A stretch of DNA of 23,369 nt. It comes from CAZISM01 sp964541895. GTDB lineage: Bacteria; Zhuqueibacterota; Zhuqueibacteria; Residuimicrobiales; Residuimicrobiaceae. The stretch spans positions 1 to 23,369 of the forward strand of contig CAZISM010000088.1 in assembly GCA_964541895.1 (NCBI GenBank), in the 5' to 3' direction. Positions 15,064 through 23,369 of the stretch are shown piece by piece. The position numbers were made by a program, and so were the translations under genes. Position 1 is the first letter of the stretch, and every line of letters starts with the position of its first letter. Below the pieces are notes generated by a model, which saw nothing but the letters and a program-made list of their open reading frames with translations, was not told where the DNA came from and ran no database searches.

Positions 15064-16539
15064 ATGTGTGAATCATGTGATGCCAACAGCATTAACCGAA
15101 GGGAATTCCTGCAACACAGTATGATCTATACCGCGGCCACCGGTCTGGCCGTGCCGGCCATGGCTTCCGCCTGGTCCACAGGACCATCTGAAAAAAACAA
15201 GGCGCGGGCCACGGTCAAAGTGGTGTTTCTCTATCCACCGGATGAGGTGGTGCAGGGCGGTCGGCTGGAAGATGCCTGGGCACCGTACAACTGGTATACC
15301 TGGCCAGGCAACCAGTTTCAACCGCAAGAAAAGCAGGGCCGGTATACAGAAAAAATCAAATCCATGGCTTCCGCCATGGGCATCATACTGGATGTAGAGT
15401 CCCGCGCCATCTATACTTCAGCCGAAGTCACCAACCTGATTAACCGGGTTCAATCCTCACGGCCCGATGCGCTGCTGATCTTTAATTTCTGGAATACCTT
15501 TTCCGGCTGGACGTTCAACATAACCAAAGAGTGCGGGGTACCCTGCATCGTCTATCATCCGGTCGGTTCCAGTCACCAATTACCGCCCAAAAACCTAATG
15601 AGCGCAGAAGGCATCTATTACATCCATTCCATCGACAACTGGGCAGCGATCCAGCACGCCCTGTACGCCGTACACGCACGCAAGATGATGGCGCAAAGCC
15701 GTCTGCTGCGTATTTCCGAATTTACAGAACAGACGGCGCTGCGGGATGCCGGCCTGGAGGTGGATATTCTCGGCGTGCCGGCGCAAGAATACAACGATGT
15801 TTTTGACGGCATTCGTCGCGATGACCAGCTGGTGCGCGACGCCATGGCCTTTAAAAAATCGGCTCAGCAGGTTACCGATGTCACCGACGAGTTTATCATC
15901 GAAGGCTTTCGCGCCCATCGCGCCGTACAGATGATGATGGAACGGTATCAGGCCGATGCCGTGACCATCAAATGTCTGATGTTGAAGGAACGCAAACCCT
16001 GCATCAGCTTTTCCCTGCACAACAGCGCTCTGATGCCCTGTGCCTGCGAGGATTTTCCCGACAGCGCCATGACACTCATGCTGGGGCGGTGGCTGTTCGA
16101 CCGGCCCGGATTCCAGCACAATCCCGATTTTGACATCAACAGGAATCTCTATTTTGGTGCGCACTGCACCTGCGCCCTGCAATTGCATGGCCAGACCGAG
16201 CCGCCACAAAAGTTCTGTATCCGGCCGTTCTTTCATCAACTGCCCAGGACGGCGGCGCTGGATGTGCAATGGACGCCGGACGATCCGGTGCTGCTGGCCA
16301 AATATGTTCCCGAACAGCGGCTTTTATCCTGCTGGCACGGCAAGGTGGTGGAATCGCCGGCCACCGCGTCCGCAGGCGGCTGCGCCACGCGGGTGCTGGT
16401 GGATATCCCCGGCGTTGACGACATCTGCAATGTGTATGTAGGCCCGCACCCGATCCTGTATTGTGCAGAACCGGCTCTGGCGCATCGGCTGAAGGCGTTT
16501 GCAAAATTATATACATTCGAATTTAAAGGCAATAGCTAG
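15064..16539 (+). CDS. Tat-exported L-fucose/L-arabinose isomerase-like protein
   Basis: 491 residues from ATG 15064 (TGGAGAG upstream; starting there puts the twin-arginine motif INRREFLQH at residues 10-18, giving a standard Tat signal). The mature part resembles the FucI/AraA-like fold: VKVVFLYPPDEVV opening strand, RPDALLIFNFWNTFSGW near 133-149, then the metal-site region with ISFSLHNSALMPCACED (Glu329) and NLYFGAHCTC (His367). Family members isomerise aldoses and ketoses and use Mn. Export by Tat would fit a cofactor- or metal-loaded folded protein. Unusual Cys pairs (CxC at 326/328 and 368/370, CxxC at 2/5) flank the presumed metal ligands. It is 13 bases before the phosphofructokinase gene, so cotranscribed. 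True isomerase activity is uncertain. Confidence 0.75.
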   Translation: MCESCDANSINRREFLQHSMIYTAATGLAVPAMASAWSTGPSEKNKARATVKVVFLYPPDEVVQGGRLEDAWAPYNWYTWPGNQFQPQEKQGRYTEKIKSMASAMGIILDVESRAIYTSAEVTNLINRVQSSRPDALLIFNFWNTFSGWTFNITKECGVPCIVYHPVGSSHQLPPKNLMSAEGIYYIHSIDNWAAIQHALYAVHARKMMAQSRLLRISEFTEQTALRDAGLEVDILGVPAQEYNDVFDGIRRDDQLVRDAMAFKKSAQQVTDVTDEFIIEGFRAHRAVQMMMERYQADAVTIKCLMLKERKPCISFSLHNSALMPCACEDFPDSAMTLMLGRWLFDRPGFQHNPDFDINRNLYFGAHCTCALQLHGQTEPPQKFCIRPFFHQLPRTAALDVQWTPDDPVLLAKYVPEQRLLSCWHGKVVESPATASAGGCATRVLVDIPGVDDICNVYVGPHPILYCAEPALAHRLKAFAKLYTFEFKGNS

Positions 16540-16552
16540 AGGAAAACGAGGT

Positions 16553-17656
16553 ATGAAAAAAATCAAACGAGTTGGAGTATTGACCGGTGGCGGCGATTGC
16601 CCGGGACTGAACGCGGTGATCCGCAGCGTCGTCAAGGCTCTGACCTTGCAGCACAAGATATCTGTGGTGGGCTTTGAAGACGGCTTTGAGGGCTTGATTG
16701 AAAATCGGTTCAGGCCTCTGGACTATGACGATGTTTCCGGCATACTGCAGATCGGCGGCACCATTTTGGGTACTTCCAACAAAGCCAATCCTTTTGACTA
16801 TGCCACCCGCATCGACGGCAATCTGGTTAAAAAAGACAGGTCGGCTCAGGTCATGGAACATATCGCTGAACACGAAATCGACGCACTGGTCTGCATCGGC
16901 GGCGACGGCTCCATGACCATAGCCAGAAAGCTGATGGAGTCGGGATTGCCGGTAGTGGGCGTGCCCAAGACTATTGACAACGATCTGTTTGGCACGGATG
17001 TCACCTTTGGTTTTGACACGGCCATGACCACCGCTGCCTCGGCCATCGATTACATCCACACCACAGCACAATCCCACCACCGCATCATGCTGGTGGAGAT
17101 CATGGGCCGCTATGCCGGATGGCTCACGCTCGGAGCCGGCATTGCCGGCGGAGCGGATATCATCCTCATCCCGGAAATTGAATACGACCTGGACGCCATC
17201 TGTGAAAAAATTCAGGAACGGCGCCTGCGGGGCCGGCATTTCAGCATCATTGCCGTTTCCGAAGGAGCCAAACCTCGCGGCGGTGAATGGACCATCAGCC
17301 GGGTGGTAAACGACAGCCCGGAAGCCATTCGCCTCGGCGGCATTGCGGTGAAACTGGGCAACGAGATAGAAGATCGGACCGGCTATGAAACACGGGCCAC
17401 CGTGCTGGGCCATCTGCAGCGCGGCGGACCGCCAACGGCCAATGACCGGCTGCTGGCCACTCGCTTCGGCGTGGCCGCGGCCGAGGCGGTTGCCGCCGGA
17501 CAAGTCAATCAGATGGTTGCGCTGCGTGGACAGGAAATTGTTATGGTGCCCATTGAGCAAGTGGGTGGAAAAACCCGAACCGTTCCTCTGGATCATCCGT
17601 TGCTGAACGTGGCTCGGGCCGTGGGTACCTGTTTGGGGGAATCTGCAGGCAGATAA
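16553..17656 (+). CDS. pfkA: 6-phosphofructokinase (ATP-type, Gly/Lys variant)
   Basis: 367 residues from ATG 16553 (GAGGAAAACGAGG before it). Cytoplasmic glycolytic enzyme that phosphorylates fructose 6-phosphate to fructose 1,6-bisphosphate. Visible motifs: nucleotide loop TGGGDCPGLNAVIR (11-24), GTSNKANPF (73-81), GGDGS (116-120), catalytic PKTIDND with Asp142 as base (138-144), MGRYAGW (184-190) and HLQRGG (287-292). Gly119 at the position equivalent to E. coli Gly104 favours ATP over pyrophosphate, while Lys139 in place of Gly124 is the combination known from the actinobacterial-type ATP enzymes; donor specificity is therefore inferred as ATP. Cotranscribed with the isomerase-like gene, it links sugar uptake to glycolysis. 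Confidence 0.93.
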   Translation: MKKIKRVGVLTGGGDCPGLNAVIRSVVKALTLQHKISVVGFEDGFEGLIENRFRPLDYDDVSGILQIGGTILGTSNKANPFDYATRIDGNLVKKDRSAQVMEHIAEHEIDALVCIGGDGSMTIARKLMESGLPVVGVPKTIDNDLFGTDVTFGFDTAMTTAASAIDYIHTTAQSHHRIMLVEIMGRYAGWLTLGAGIAGGADIILIPEIEYDLDAICEKIQERRLRGRHFSIIAVSEGAKPRGGEWTISRVVNDSPEAIRLGGIAVKLGNEIEDRTGYETRATVLGHLQRGGPPTANDRLLATRFGVAAAEAVAAGQVNQMVALRGQEIVMVPIEQVGGKTRTVPLDHPLLNVARAVGTCLGESAGR

Positions 17657-17787
17657 TCGCCGAGATTTTTGGTCCGGCTGTGATGCAAAAATCGCGGATG
17701 CAGCATTAGCTCAACGGGTTCTAAGCAGTTCTGTTAAATGCGGCCATGCCGCAATTGGAAGGCGGATGTTGGTCCGCTGAAGGACGT

Positions 17788-17811
17788 GGCGGTCTGGTGT
17801 ACCAGACCGCC
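17788..17811. terminator. Hairpin between convergent pfk and acyl ligase genes
   Basis: GGCGGTCTGGT (17788-17798), two bases, ACCAGACCGCC (17801-17811); with a 4-base loop the stem is 10 pairs and very GC-rich. No U tract follows, so it may act as a transcript end stabiliser or Rho-type site. A smaller hairpin GCGGA/TCCGC lies at 17762-17777, and GCGGATGTT occurs twice (17762, 17828). Confidence 0.5.
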
Positions 17812-17892
17812 CATCTGCCCACACAGAGCGGATGTTACGCGCACCCAATAGCGCATGTATAGCAGACGGCCGCTGCAGTCATATTCGGGCTA

Positions 17893-19398
17893 TCAGGCAA
17901 CGGCCACGCCGGACGGCGGCGTACCGATATCGAGCTTTTTCAACTCGCCTTTGATCACTTTGCCATGGGCGTTCATCGGCAGGCTATTGACCACCACAAT
18001 GTCTCTGGGGATCATGTGTCTTGGCATCCGCTTTTTGCAAAAGGCCAATATGTCCTGCGGGGATACCTCAGTGCCAGTACGCAACGTCACGAACACCTTG
18101 ATGGCTTCTCCTCGTATCAAATCCGGCTCGCCGATGGCCGCCGCTGCAACCAGTTCCGGCATTTCCAGGACACACGATTCCACCTCCTGGCTGCTGATGC
18201 GATATCCGTAGGACTTTATAAAATCCGCTTTGCGATCGACAATATAAATATAGCCGTCTTCATCCACCGTCGCCAGATCACCGGTCCGCAGGGTGCCGTT
18301 GACAAATTTTTCTTCTGTGGCTTGCGGGTCCTGCCAGTAGCCGGGCGAAATGTTGTCGCCGATGGCAATAATTTCTCCCACCTCCCCGGGCTGTACCGCA
18401 GTTCCATTATCACCAATTACGCGCAATTCGACGCCGGGAATGCCCTTGCCCATGGAACCCAATTTAGTCGGCAGCAGGGCCGGCGGCAGATAGGACAACC
18501 GTGCCGTAGCCTCTGTTTGACCGTACATGACAAATACCTGCGCCTGCGGCTGGCAGGCGACCAGTTCCGTAATCAATACATTTTGCAATTTGCCGCCGGC
18601 CTGCTGGATTTTGCGCAACGGCTTTTTCGCCCGCCGCGGGAACGTGCTGTTGCGCAGCAGCATCTGATAGGTAGACGGCACGCCGGCAAATCCGGTGCAG
18701 TCATAGGTCTGCATCTGGTCCAGCACCAGCTCGGGATACACAAACGAGTTGTTCAGCACCAGCGAGGCGCCGGTGCGCAGGTGTGTGTGCAGCAGGGAGG
18801 TACCGAAACAGTAATAAAACGGCAAAATAGCCATCATACGTTCATTTCGATCCAGCGCCAGATACTCGATAATAGAGTCCGTGTTGGCCTGAATGTTGCG
18901 GTGCGTCACGCGCACCGCTCTGGGCCGGGCGGTCGTACCGGACGTCAACATCAGCGCGGCATCCTGATGGAGGTCGTGGCCGGCATCGACGGCCGGCCAA
19001 TCAGAAGGTCCCGGCGTTTGCAGCACCGAATCGAGGATGATAGAAATGTGTCCGGCAAAGGCAGCGGCAAACCGTTTATAAAAATGTTCTTCCGCGCAAA
19101 CAATTTTGCAGTCTGCGAATCTTTCATTTTTTTGAACATCTTCCACTTTGAGCGTAACCGCGAATGGCACGGCGACCGCATCGAGTTTCAGGATCGCCAG
19201 ATACGATGCCACCCAGAAAAGGCTGTTGTTGCCGAGAATGCCGACCCGGTCCAGCGGCTTGATCCCCAACTTCAAAAGTTCGCCGGCCAGCCGGGAACTG
19301 GCCTCTCGCAGTTCCTGATACGTAAACGTACCCTGCTCTGTAATCAAGACAACGTTGCCGTCACAGGCCTGCTCAAGCAGATAATCGCTGGTGTTCAT
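17893..19398 (-). CDS. AMP-forming acyl-CoA ligase/synthetase
   Basis: 501 residues, complete for the ANL superfamily; cytoplasmic. It activates a carboxylic acid with ATP to an acyl-AMP and usually passes it to CoA. Motifs: phosphate loop LTSGTTARPRAVRVTH (151-166), GVPSTYQMLL (239-248), MYGQTEATAR (291-300), GxxSPGYW (350-354 region), LRTGDLA (370-376), DRKADFIKSYGYRIS (388-402), and the C-terminal Lys480 in HGKVIKGELKK. The phosphate loop departs from the usual SGTTGxPKGV: Gly to Ala, Lys to Arg and Gly to Ala. Not in an operon; convergent with pfk and with its own long upstream region. The substrate could be an aromatic or fatty acid; the context does not settle it. Confidence 0.88.
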   Translation of the reverse strand: MNTSDYLLEQACDGNVVLITEQGTFTYQELREASSRLAGELLKLGIKPLDRVGILGNNSLFWVASYLAILKLDAVAVPFAVTLKVEDVQKNERFADCKIVCAEEHFYKRFAAAFAGHISIILDSVLQTPGPSDWPAVDAGHDLHQDAALMLTSGTTARPRAVRVTHRNIQANTDSIIEYLALDRNERMMAILPFYYCFGTSLLHTHLRTGASLVLNNSFVYPELVLDQMQTYDCTGFAGVPSTYQMLLRNSTFPRRAKKPLRKIQQAGGKLQNVLITELVACQPQAQVFVMYGQTEATARLSYLPPALLPTKLGSMGKGIPGVELRVIGDNGTAVQPGEVGEIIAIGDNISPGYWQDPQATEEKFVNGTLRTGDLATVDEDGYIYIVDRKADFIKSYGYRISSQEVESCVLEMPELVAAAAIGEPDLIRGEAIKVFVTLRTGTEVSPQDILAFCKKRMPRHMIPRDIVVVNSLPMNAHGKVIKGELKKLDIGTPPSGVAVA

Positions 19399-19923
19399 AT
19401 ATGTTCCTGCCCCTGGTTTATGTCCATACTATGTTGAGCTGTCACCTATCCGTGACAGATGGATTTTTTTTGTCAAACTATGTATGACACCCCCAAAAAG
19501 CGCACAAATTCTGCTATTATTTTTCAAATGGTTACAAATCACCCAGAAGGCGCAGCATAACCATTTCAACTACCGTGCCAAACATCAGTTGCAAATTCAC
19601 TTCTGTATCCCTACATTTCTTTGCGGGATCCTCTGGCGTACGGCAGTGTGATGAAATTTAAAAGTATGGTCTGGCGGCAAATCACTGTGCCTTCGACTAA
19701 AATAACCACACCAGAGATCGCATGCAAGCGAGAAAAAAAGGTGACCAGCCCGCAGTTGCCATAAGAAGAGACCACGTTGGCTACAACTGCTGCGCCCAGG
19801 CCGGCCATTGACCACGAAACTCATCTGGTAGCACGGGCTCACGCTTTCCCTGGACCACACCTCATCAGCTGTGCTCGCGCTGGACAGGTGGACGCCTGCA
19901 ACCAGGCAGGAAAGGACAAACTG
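19399..19923. other. 525-base gap without a convincing gene
   Basis: The region separates the divergent acyl ligase and the unknown exported protein. It holds the dyad at 19439-19458 and a minus-strand TTGACA (19471-19476) without a clear -10. Short open frames on both strands (for example minus 19611-19808, plus 19391-19651, minus 19597-20124) lack ribosome sites and recognisable motifs. I see no RNA gene or mobile element. Confidence 0.5.
19439..19458 (-). promoter_or_regulatory. Dyad operator candidate upstream of the acyl ligase
   Basis: CTGTCAC, 6 bases, GTGACAG: a perfect 7-base inverted repeat 41 bases upstream of the ligase ATG, just downstream of a minus-strand TTGACA. Size and position suit a TetR- or GntR-type repressor as often found before acyl-CoA ligases; the regulator is not in the window. 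Confidence 0.4.
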
Positions 19924-21042
19924 TTGAAAAATACCCTGCTCACAATGGCGTATCTGACGCTTTTCATTTGCACCAGCCTGCCCGGAACATCGACCGCCCG
20001 CAACAGCCGCTGGATGGCTGCGCCTCATAAAATTGAACGGTTGTACCTGCTCATTCACGGATTTTGTTATGCGGACATGACACAAAACAAAAAGCTGGAC
20101 CAGATGGACGCGCGCACCGGCCAATACCTGGCACGCGAACGCCTCTGTGCTGACCTATGGCGGGCCCAACTGCATGATTTTGGCGCCGGCGACGCTCTGG
20201 TGGTCATTCCCTGGAATACAATAAAATCCGGTCCGGTGCATGATTTCAATCTGCTGGCAGATTCACTTCTTGGGGACCGTTTTTTTCTGCTGGATGACAG
20301 CGACGGCCTTGTCCCCTCCTATTGGCAACAACAGGAGAATAGTTTTTCTAAAGAGATCCTTTCAAATCTGAAAGACATGTTGACCAGACAAAAAGAGGCC
20401 TGGAATAAAGAAGAGCTGTTCACCGCTCTCCATGCCCTGAACTGCTGGCGGCAATTCAACAGGTTGCTGGCGGCGCGGGATTTAACTCTGGATGTACAAC
20501 AGCTGCAGTGCACCAGCTGGGGCGCCAGCTATGAAGGGTGTGTAACAAAATATTCTCTCAGTCTCCGCCAGTATCTCCATCTCGCCCAACCTGTCAGAAT
20601 CGATTTTGACATGACCGTGCCGGATGCCGATTTTTTGCTCCATGCGAAAGAGCGCGAGACGCTGCTCATCCATCCTGACCTGCAGCTGTCGATATTTCAA
20701 AACGGTGATAACCTGATCGCCTGCTATAGTCGGACAAGCCATTCACTGGCGGACAAGCCGGCTTTTGTCGAGGTCTCGCTTGATTCATCCAGGGCCAGCA
20801 TTGTGAGCAAACAAGGAATTCGCCTGTGGCCGCAAGCAGAAACGTATCATCTGTCGAGCGCACCTTTTGGATTTTATGAACCGCCGCACCAGATCGTCAA
20901 GGCGACCAGTAATGGCGTTCGCGTAACCGCACACTGCGGCTATGTATACCGTTTGGCCAAGGCCCCTACTTTTATATTCGCCAGCACCGGGATGACCTTC
21001 GATGATTTCCGTGACATCCTGACTCGAGTAAACCCGAACTGA
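19924..21042 (+). CDS. Exported protein of unknown function
   Basis: 372 residues when started at TTG 19924; AGGAAAGGA lies 7 bases upstream and the product then begins MKNTLLTMAYLTLFICTSLPG, a good signal peptide. The frame is open upstream to an ATG at 19777, but that stretch has no signal or ribosome site. I do not recognise the family. Residues about 37-50 (IERLYLLIHGFCYADM) resemble the first strand and HG turn of an alpha/beta-type fold, GDALVVIPWNT could be a second strand, and CTSWGASYEGCV lies near the middle. The second half is beta-rich (VRIDFDMTVPDADFLL, LQLSIFQNGDNLIACY), like a sandwich domain. No membrane segment other than the signal. It is alone on its strand, convergent with the GH63-like gene. 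Confidence 0.7.
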   Translation: MKNTLLTMAYLTLFICTSLPGTSTARNSRWMAAPHKIERLYLLIHGFCYADMTQNKKLDQMDARTGQYLARERLCADLWRAQLHDFGAGDALVVIPWNTIKSGPVHDFNLLADSLLGDRFFLLDDSDGLVPSYWQQQENSFSKEILSNLKDMLTRQKEAWNKEELFTALHALNCWRQFNRLLAARDLTLDVQQLQCTSWGASYEGCVTKYSLSLRQYLHLAQPVRIDFDMTVPDADFLLHAKERETLLIHPDLQLSIFQNGDNLIACYSRTSHSLADKPAFVEVSLDSSRASIVSKQGIRLWPQAETYHLSSAPFGFYEPPHQIVKATSNGVRVTAHCGYVYRLAKAPTFIFASTGMTFDDFRDILTRVNPN

Positions 21043-21082
21043 ATATAAGGCACATCAAGAGCATTTTGTGCAACCCAGGGAT

Positions 21083-21118
21083 CCCGGATGGCGCCGCGCT
21101 CTTTGCGGCATCTCCGGG
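21083..21118. terminator. Interrupted hairpin between convergent genes
   Basis: Two nested stems: CCCGGA (21083-21088) with TCCGGG (21113-21118), and GCCGC (21093-21097) with GCGGC (21105-21109), closed by a 7-base loop. It lies 41 bases after the unknown gene and 50 bases after the stop of the leftward GH63-like gene, suitable for stopping both transcripts. Confidence 0.45.
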
Positions 21119-21167
21119 CGTCCCGTTAACGGTTCTGCACGCACAGACCTAACGCACTTGCATTGTA

Positions 21168-23324
21168 TTATTTCGCTGTGAACGTAATCCTTTCTGATTC
21201 TGCCAGTTTCATCTCCACCCCGACGGCGCCGCTCACCCCGGACAATTTTTCCAGAGCCGGTAAAATCCTGCCTTTCTGGTTTCTGATCTCGTACCTTCTG
21301 TTCCCGGCATTGCCGCACAGCACCTGCAGTTTCAACTCTGGCCTCTTTCCGTTGATCGTAATGGCCACTTCCATGCTGTGCAAATCAACCGACTGTTTTA
21401 CGCTCACATCCAGGCGAGTACCTTTTGCCGTCGGCAATATCAGGTGGCGAATAGAGATCTCCTGTCCGGCCAGTATGTTCGGAATATGCGGAAAGATCCG
21501 TACATACCCGTGCAGAGCATCATAATCGATGCCAAATAGATGCTCGATGATAGCCTGAATATATTGGGAAGCTGACCAGCCGTAGCGTTTTACGCCTTCG
21601 CCGGATCCAGTGGAGGGTGCCACATACTCACAATAATTGTTGTTGAACGTCTGAATGGTCGACCAGGTCAGCTCGGCAGCCAGATCGTGCATGCCGGCAT
21701 CCTGCAAACCGGCGATAACAGCCATGTTGCGCAGCGTCCAGATGTCGCCGAACCAGGCCCGTCCATCATACGGCCCAACCGCTTCAACGTAATCCGGTTC
21801 GGTCCGGGCGATGCTCGTGACCGGACGAACGCCCCAGTTGAACAATTCACTCCGGGTTAGCAGCGTTTGCAGTTTTTGAGCGCGATCGGCAGGTGCAATG
21901 CCGCATCGCAAAGGATCAAAAGTGGTGCACATCAGACGCGGACTCGTTCGATTGTTTTTTACATCATAATTGCAGTAGGCTGACAGGGAGTCGTCCCACA
22001 TGTGGCGATTTATGGCGTTGGCCAGATCGTCAAAAAATATTTTATAATTTGCGGCTTCCTCCATTCTGCCTGATGTTTCCGCCAGGATAGCTGCATAACG
22101 ACAGCCCAATGCGACCGCGACATTCAAATCAACAGCAGCGATATGATCGAGCTGATCATGCGGATAGCCAAACGTTTCTTCAAACACCGCCATGATCAGT
22201 CCGGTGCGTTCGTCCCGTTTGGCCGGCGAAAACCAGTAAGCCAGGTATTTTTGCATGGTGTTATAAATCAACATTTGCAGCGATTGATCAGAGGTGCGGC
22301 GGGCGATATCATACGCGGCTTCAAAATAGCGCGGCAGACTGCTCACATGGGCGATTTGGCCACGCACCGGTGCGCCGCCCCACAGATCGATGCGTCCATC
22401 CGGATTATTGGCCTGCACCTCGGCAAAACCGCGCATCATATCCTGAACTACTTTTTCATTCACCCATTTAGCGCCGGCCATGTTCAAACTGCCGTCCAAC
22501 TGCCACCAGTTTTCACCATACGCTCCGCCCGGCGCCAGAAACGGAAAGTTAAAGCCGTTAACCGGCACATCGACCACCAGGCATTCATCCAGGACTTTGA
22601 AGGCCTCGCTGACATCAGTCTGGGAAATTCTCGGAATGGTAATCTGTGGTACAACAGCAGGGCTGCAAAGATCCGGCCTGGCCGGCTCGGATCTTGGTTC
22701 GCCGCTGGTCACTTGGATCCAATCGATCCACAGATCGCCGCGCCACCAGTTCGATGCCGGCTGAATCCGGATCCGGTCGATGAGGCCGTGCCAGCGATGG
22801 TCAATGTGGCAGGTCACCTCCTGCCATTCTGCACAATCCGGTTTCATGGTATAACGAACACGACCTGCGTCTTTATTGGGATAATCACGGCTCCGCCAGA
22901 AGACAAAGCCGTCTGTTTCTGCCGACCGGTTAAGAATTCGCATTTTAACCTTGTTCATCCTGTCGGCGGGAATAGCAAGACCGGGGGGAGAAAGCATCTC
23001 ATGTTTATAACGGGATCCCCATACCATCTGCTGCCAGCGCAGCGGCTTTGTGAGCAGCGTATCCGGCTGAATTCGAAGCCACAGAGCGCCTCCCATAACA
23101 CCGCCATACAACGGCGTTGAAATGGACCAGCCTTCGGTTTCATTCATGTCATTAAAATCCCATTGCCAGGACGGCAGGGATTCGGCTGTTTGGTCCAGGG
23201 ACGGCCGGACGCTTCTTAATGTATCACACCATGCCGCGGTATCAGGCACGGCAAACGCCGGTGGCGCAACACCCGCACGCAGCGCCAGCAAGCACACCAG
23301 CATCCTGATGAAATTTAGTATCAT
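21168..23324 (-). CDS. Exported GH63/trehalase-like (alpha/alpha)6-barrel glycosidase
   Basis: 718 residues from ATG 23324, preferred because it gives a compact signal peptide (MILNFIRMLVCLLALRAGVAPPAFA); ATG 23351 and TTG 23357 are alternatives, and an in-frame TAG at 23367-23369 rules out any start beyond the window. No clear ribosome site precedes any of them. Residues below are numbered from TTG 23357. About 65-220 is a jelly-roll sugar-binding-like domain (WDFNDMNETEGWSIS, LWIDWIQVTSG). About 245-640 is a six-hairpin barrel like GH63/GH37: FNFPFLAPGGAYGENWWQLDG, HIAAVDLNVAVALG (Asp410 candidate acid), YDGRAWFGDIWTLRNM, and CEYVAPSTGSGEG with RYGWSASQYI (Glu577 candidate base, compare YExYxPxTGxG). 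The C-terminus is a beta domain. Likely releases glucose or a related sugar from oligosaccharides in the periplasm. Confidence 0.8.
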   Translation of the reverse strand: MILNFIRMLVCLLALRAGVAPPAFAVPDTAAWCDTLRSVRPSLDQTAESLPSWQWDFNDMNETEGWSISTPLYGGVMGGALWLRIQPDTLLTKPLRWQQMVWGSRYKHEMLSPPGLAIPADRMNKVKMRILNRSAETDGFVFWRSRDYPNKDAGRVRYTMKPDCAEWQEVTCHIDHRWHGLIDRIRIQPASNWWRGDLWIDWIQVTSGEPRSEPARPDLCSPAVVPQITIPRISQTDVSEAFKVLDECLVVDVPVNGFNFPFLAPGGAYGENWWQLDGSLNMAGAKWVNEKVVQDMMRGFAEVQANNPDGRIDLWGGAPVRGQIAHVSSLPRYFEAAYDIARRTSDQSLQMLIYNTMQKYLAYWFSPAKRDERTGLIMAVFEETFGYPHDQLDHIAAVDLNVAVALGCRYAAILAETSGRMEEAANYKIFFDDLANAINRHMWDDSLSAYCNYDVKNNRTSPRLMCTTFDPLRCGIAPADRAQKLQTLLTRSELFNWGVRPVTSIARTEPDYVEAVGPYDGRAWFGDIWTLRNMAVIAGLQDAGMHDLAAELTWSTIQTFNNNYCEYVAPSTGSGEGVKRYGWSASQYIQAIIEHLFGIDYDALHGYVRIFPHIPNILAGQEISIRHLILPTAKGTRLDVSVKQSVDLHSMEVAITINGKRPELKLQVLCGNAGNRRYEIRNQKGRILPALEKLSGVSGAVGVEMKLAESERITFTAK

Positions 23325-23369
23325 GGCTTGTACCGGGAAATGATTTGACATTAGCAAAAATATTTTCTA

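Noticed and set aside
19597..20124. 175-codon minus-strand open frame overlapping the start of the unknown exported protein, and a nested 65-codon frame with hydrophobic residues.
   Set aside because: No ribosome site, no homology I recognise, and composition unlike the neighbouring genes.
1..23369. A complete polysaccharide utilisation locus with SusC/SusD, CRISPR array, transposon or prophage.
   Set aside because: I found no TonB-dependent transporter, SusD-like lipoprotein, regular spaced repeats, transposase or integrase in any frame.

Overview
The window most likely comes from an uncultured bacterium of the FCB superphylum (Calditrichota / KSB1-like or a relative). The main clue is the C-terminal type IX secretion sorting domain of the first gene, which opens with the motif QNYPNPFNPDT; this is common in those groups. 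Twin-arginine signals, lipoprotein signals and strong Shine-Dalgarno sequences fit a Gram-negative heterotroph that scavenges polysaccharides. The phylum assignment is inference. No rRNA, tRNA, CRISPR array, transposase or integrase was seen.

Left part (1-5951), read leftward. An operator-promoter unit at 17-59 drives a gene that must start just beyond the left edge. A nearly identical unit at 5909-5951 drives a lipoprotein made of 14 FG-GAP/VCBS blades (3548-5878). Downstream lie two decayed genes. The first is the 5' end of an L-arabinose-isomerase-like gene, overlapped ATGA-style with the FG-GAP gene (3348-3551). The second is the frameshifted 3' end of a large glycoside hydrolase (2862-3350). 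An intact GH99-like secreted hydrolase with a CBM9-like domain and a type IX sorting domain follows (225-2780). This looks like a sugar-polymer operon that lost its middle.

Centre (5991-9060), read rightward. A consensus promoter and a very strong ribosome site precede a single-PAS-domain protein. Next comes a stump of a neutral-ceramidase-like gene, then a two-domain exported esterase whose second hydrolase domain has lost its nucleophile. A perfect hairpin at 9030-9060 separates it from the next, convergent operon.

9087-14784, read leftward: a four-gene operon of exported proteins. In transcription order these are a cellulase-like TIM-barrel protein, a nitrilase-superfamily lipoprotein, a second glycoside-hydrolase-like protein, and a Tat-exported Gfo/Idh/MocA oxidoreductase. 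Divergent from it (15064-17656) is a two-gene operon: a Tat-exported fucose-isomerase-like protein and a 6-phosphofructokinase.

Right part (17893-23324). A standalone acyl-CoA/AMP ligase (leftward) has a dyad operator candidate. It is followed by an unrecognised exported 372-residue protein (rightward) and a GH63/trehalase-like (alpha/alpha)6-barrel enzyme with an N-terminal sugar-binding-like domain (leftward). Together the genes suggest extracellular and periplasmic breakdown of a decorated, possibly N- or O-acylated, glycan feeding into glycolysis. No SusC/SusD transporter pair or regulator gene lies in the window.
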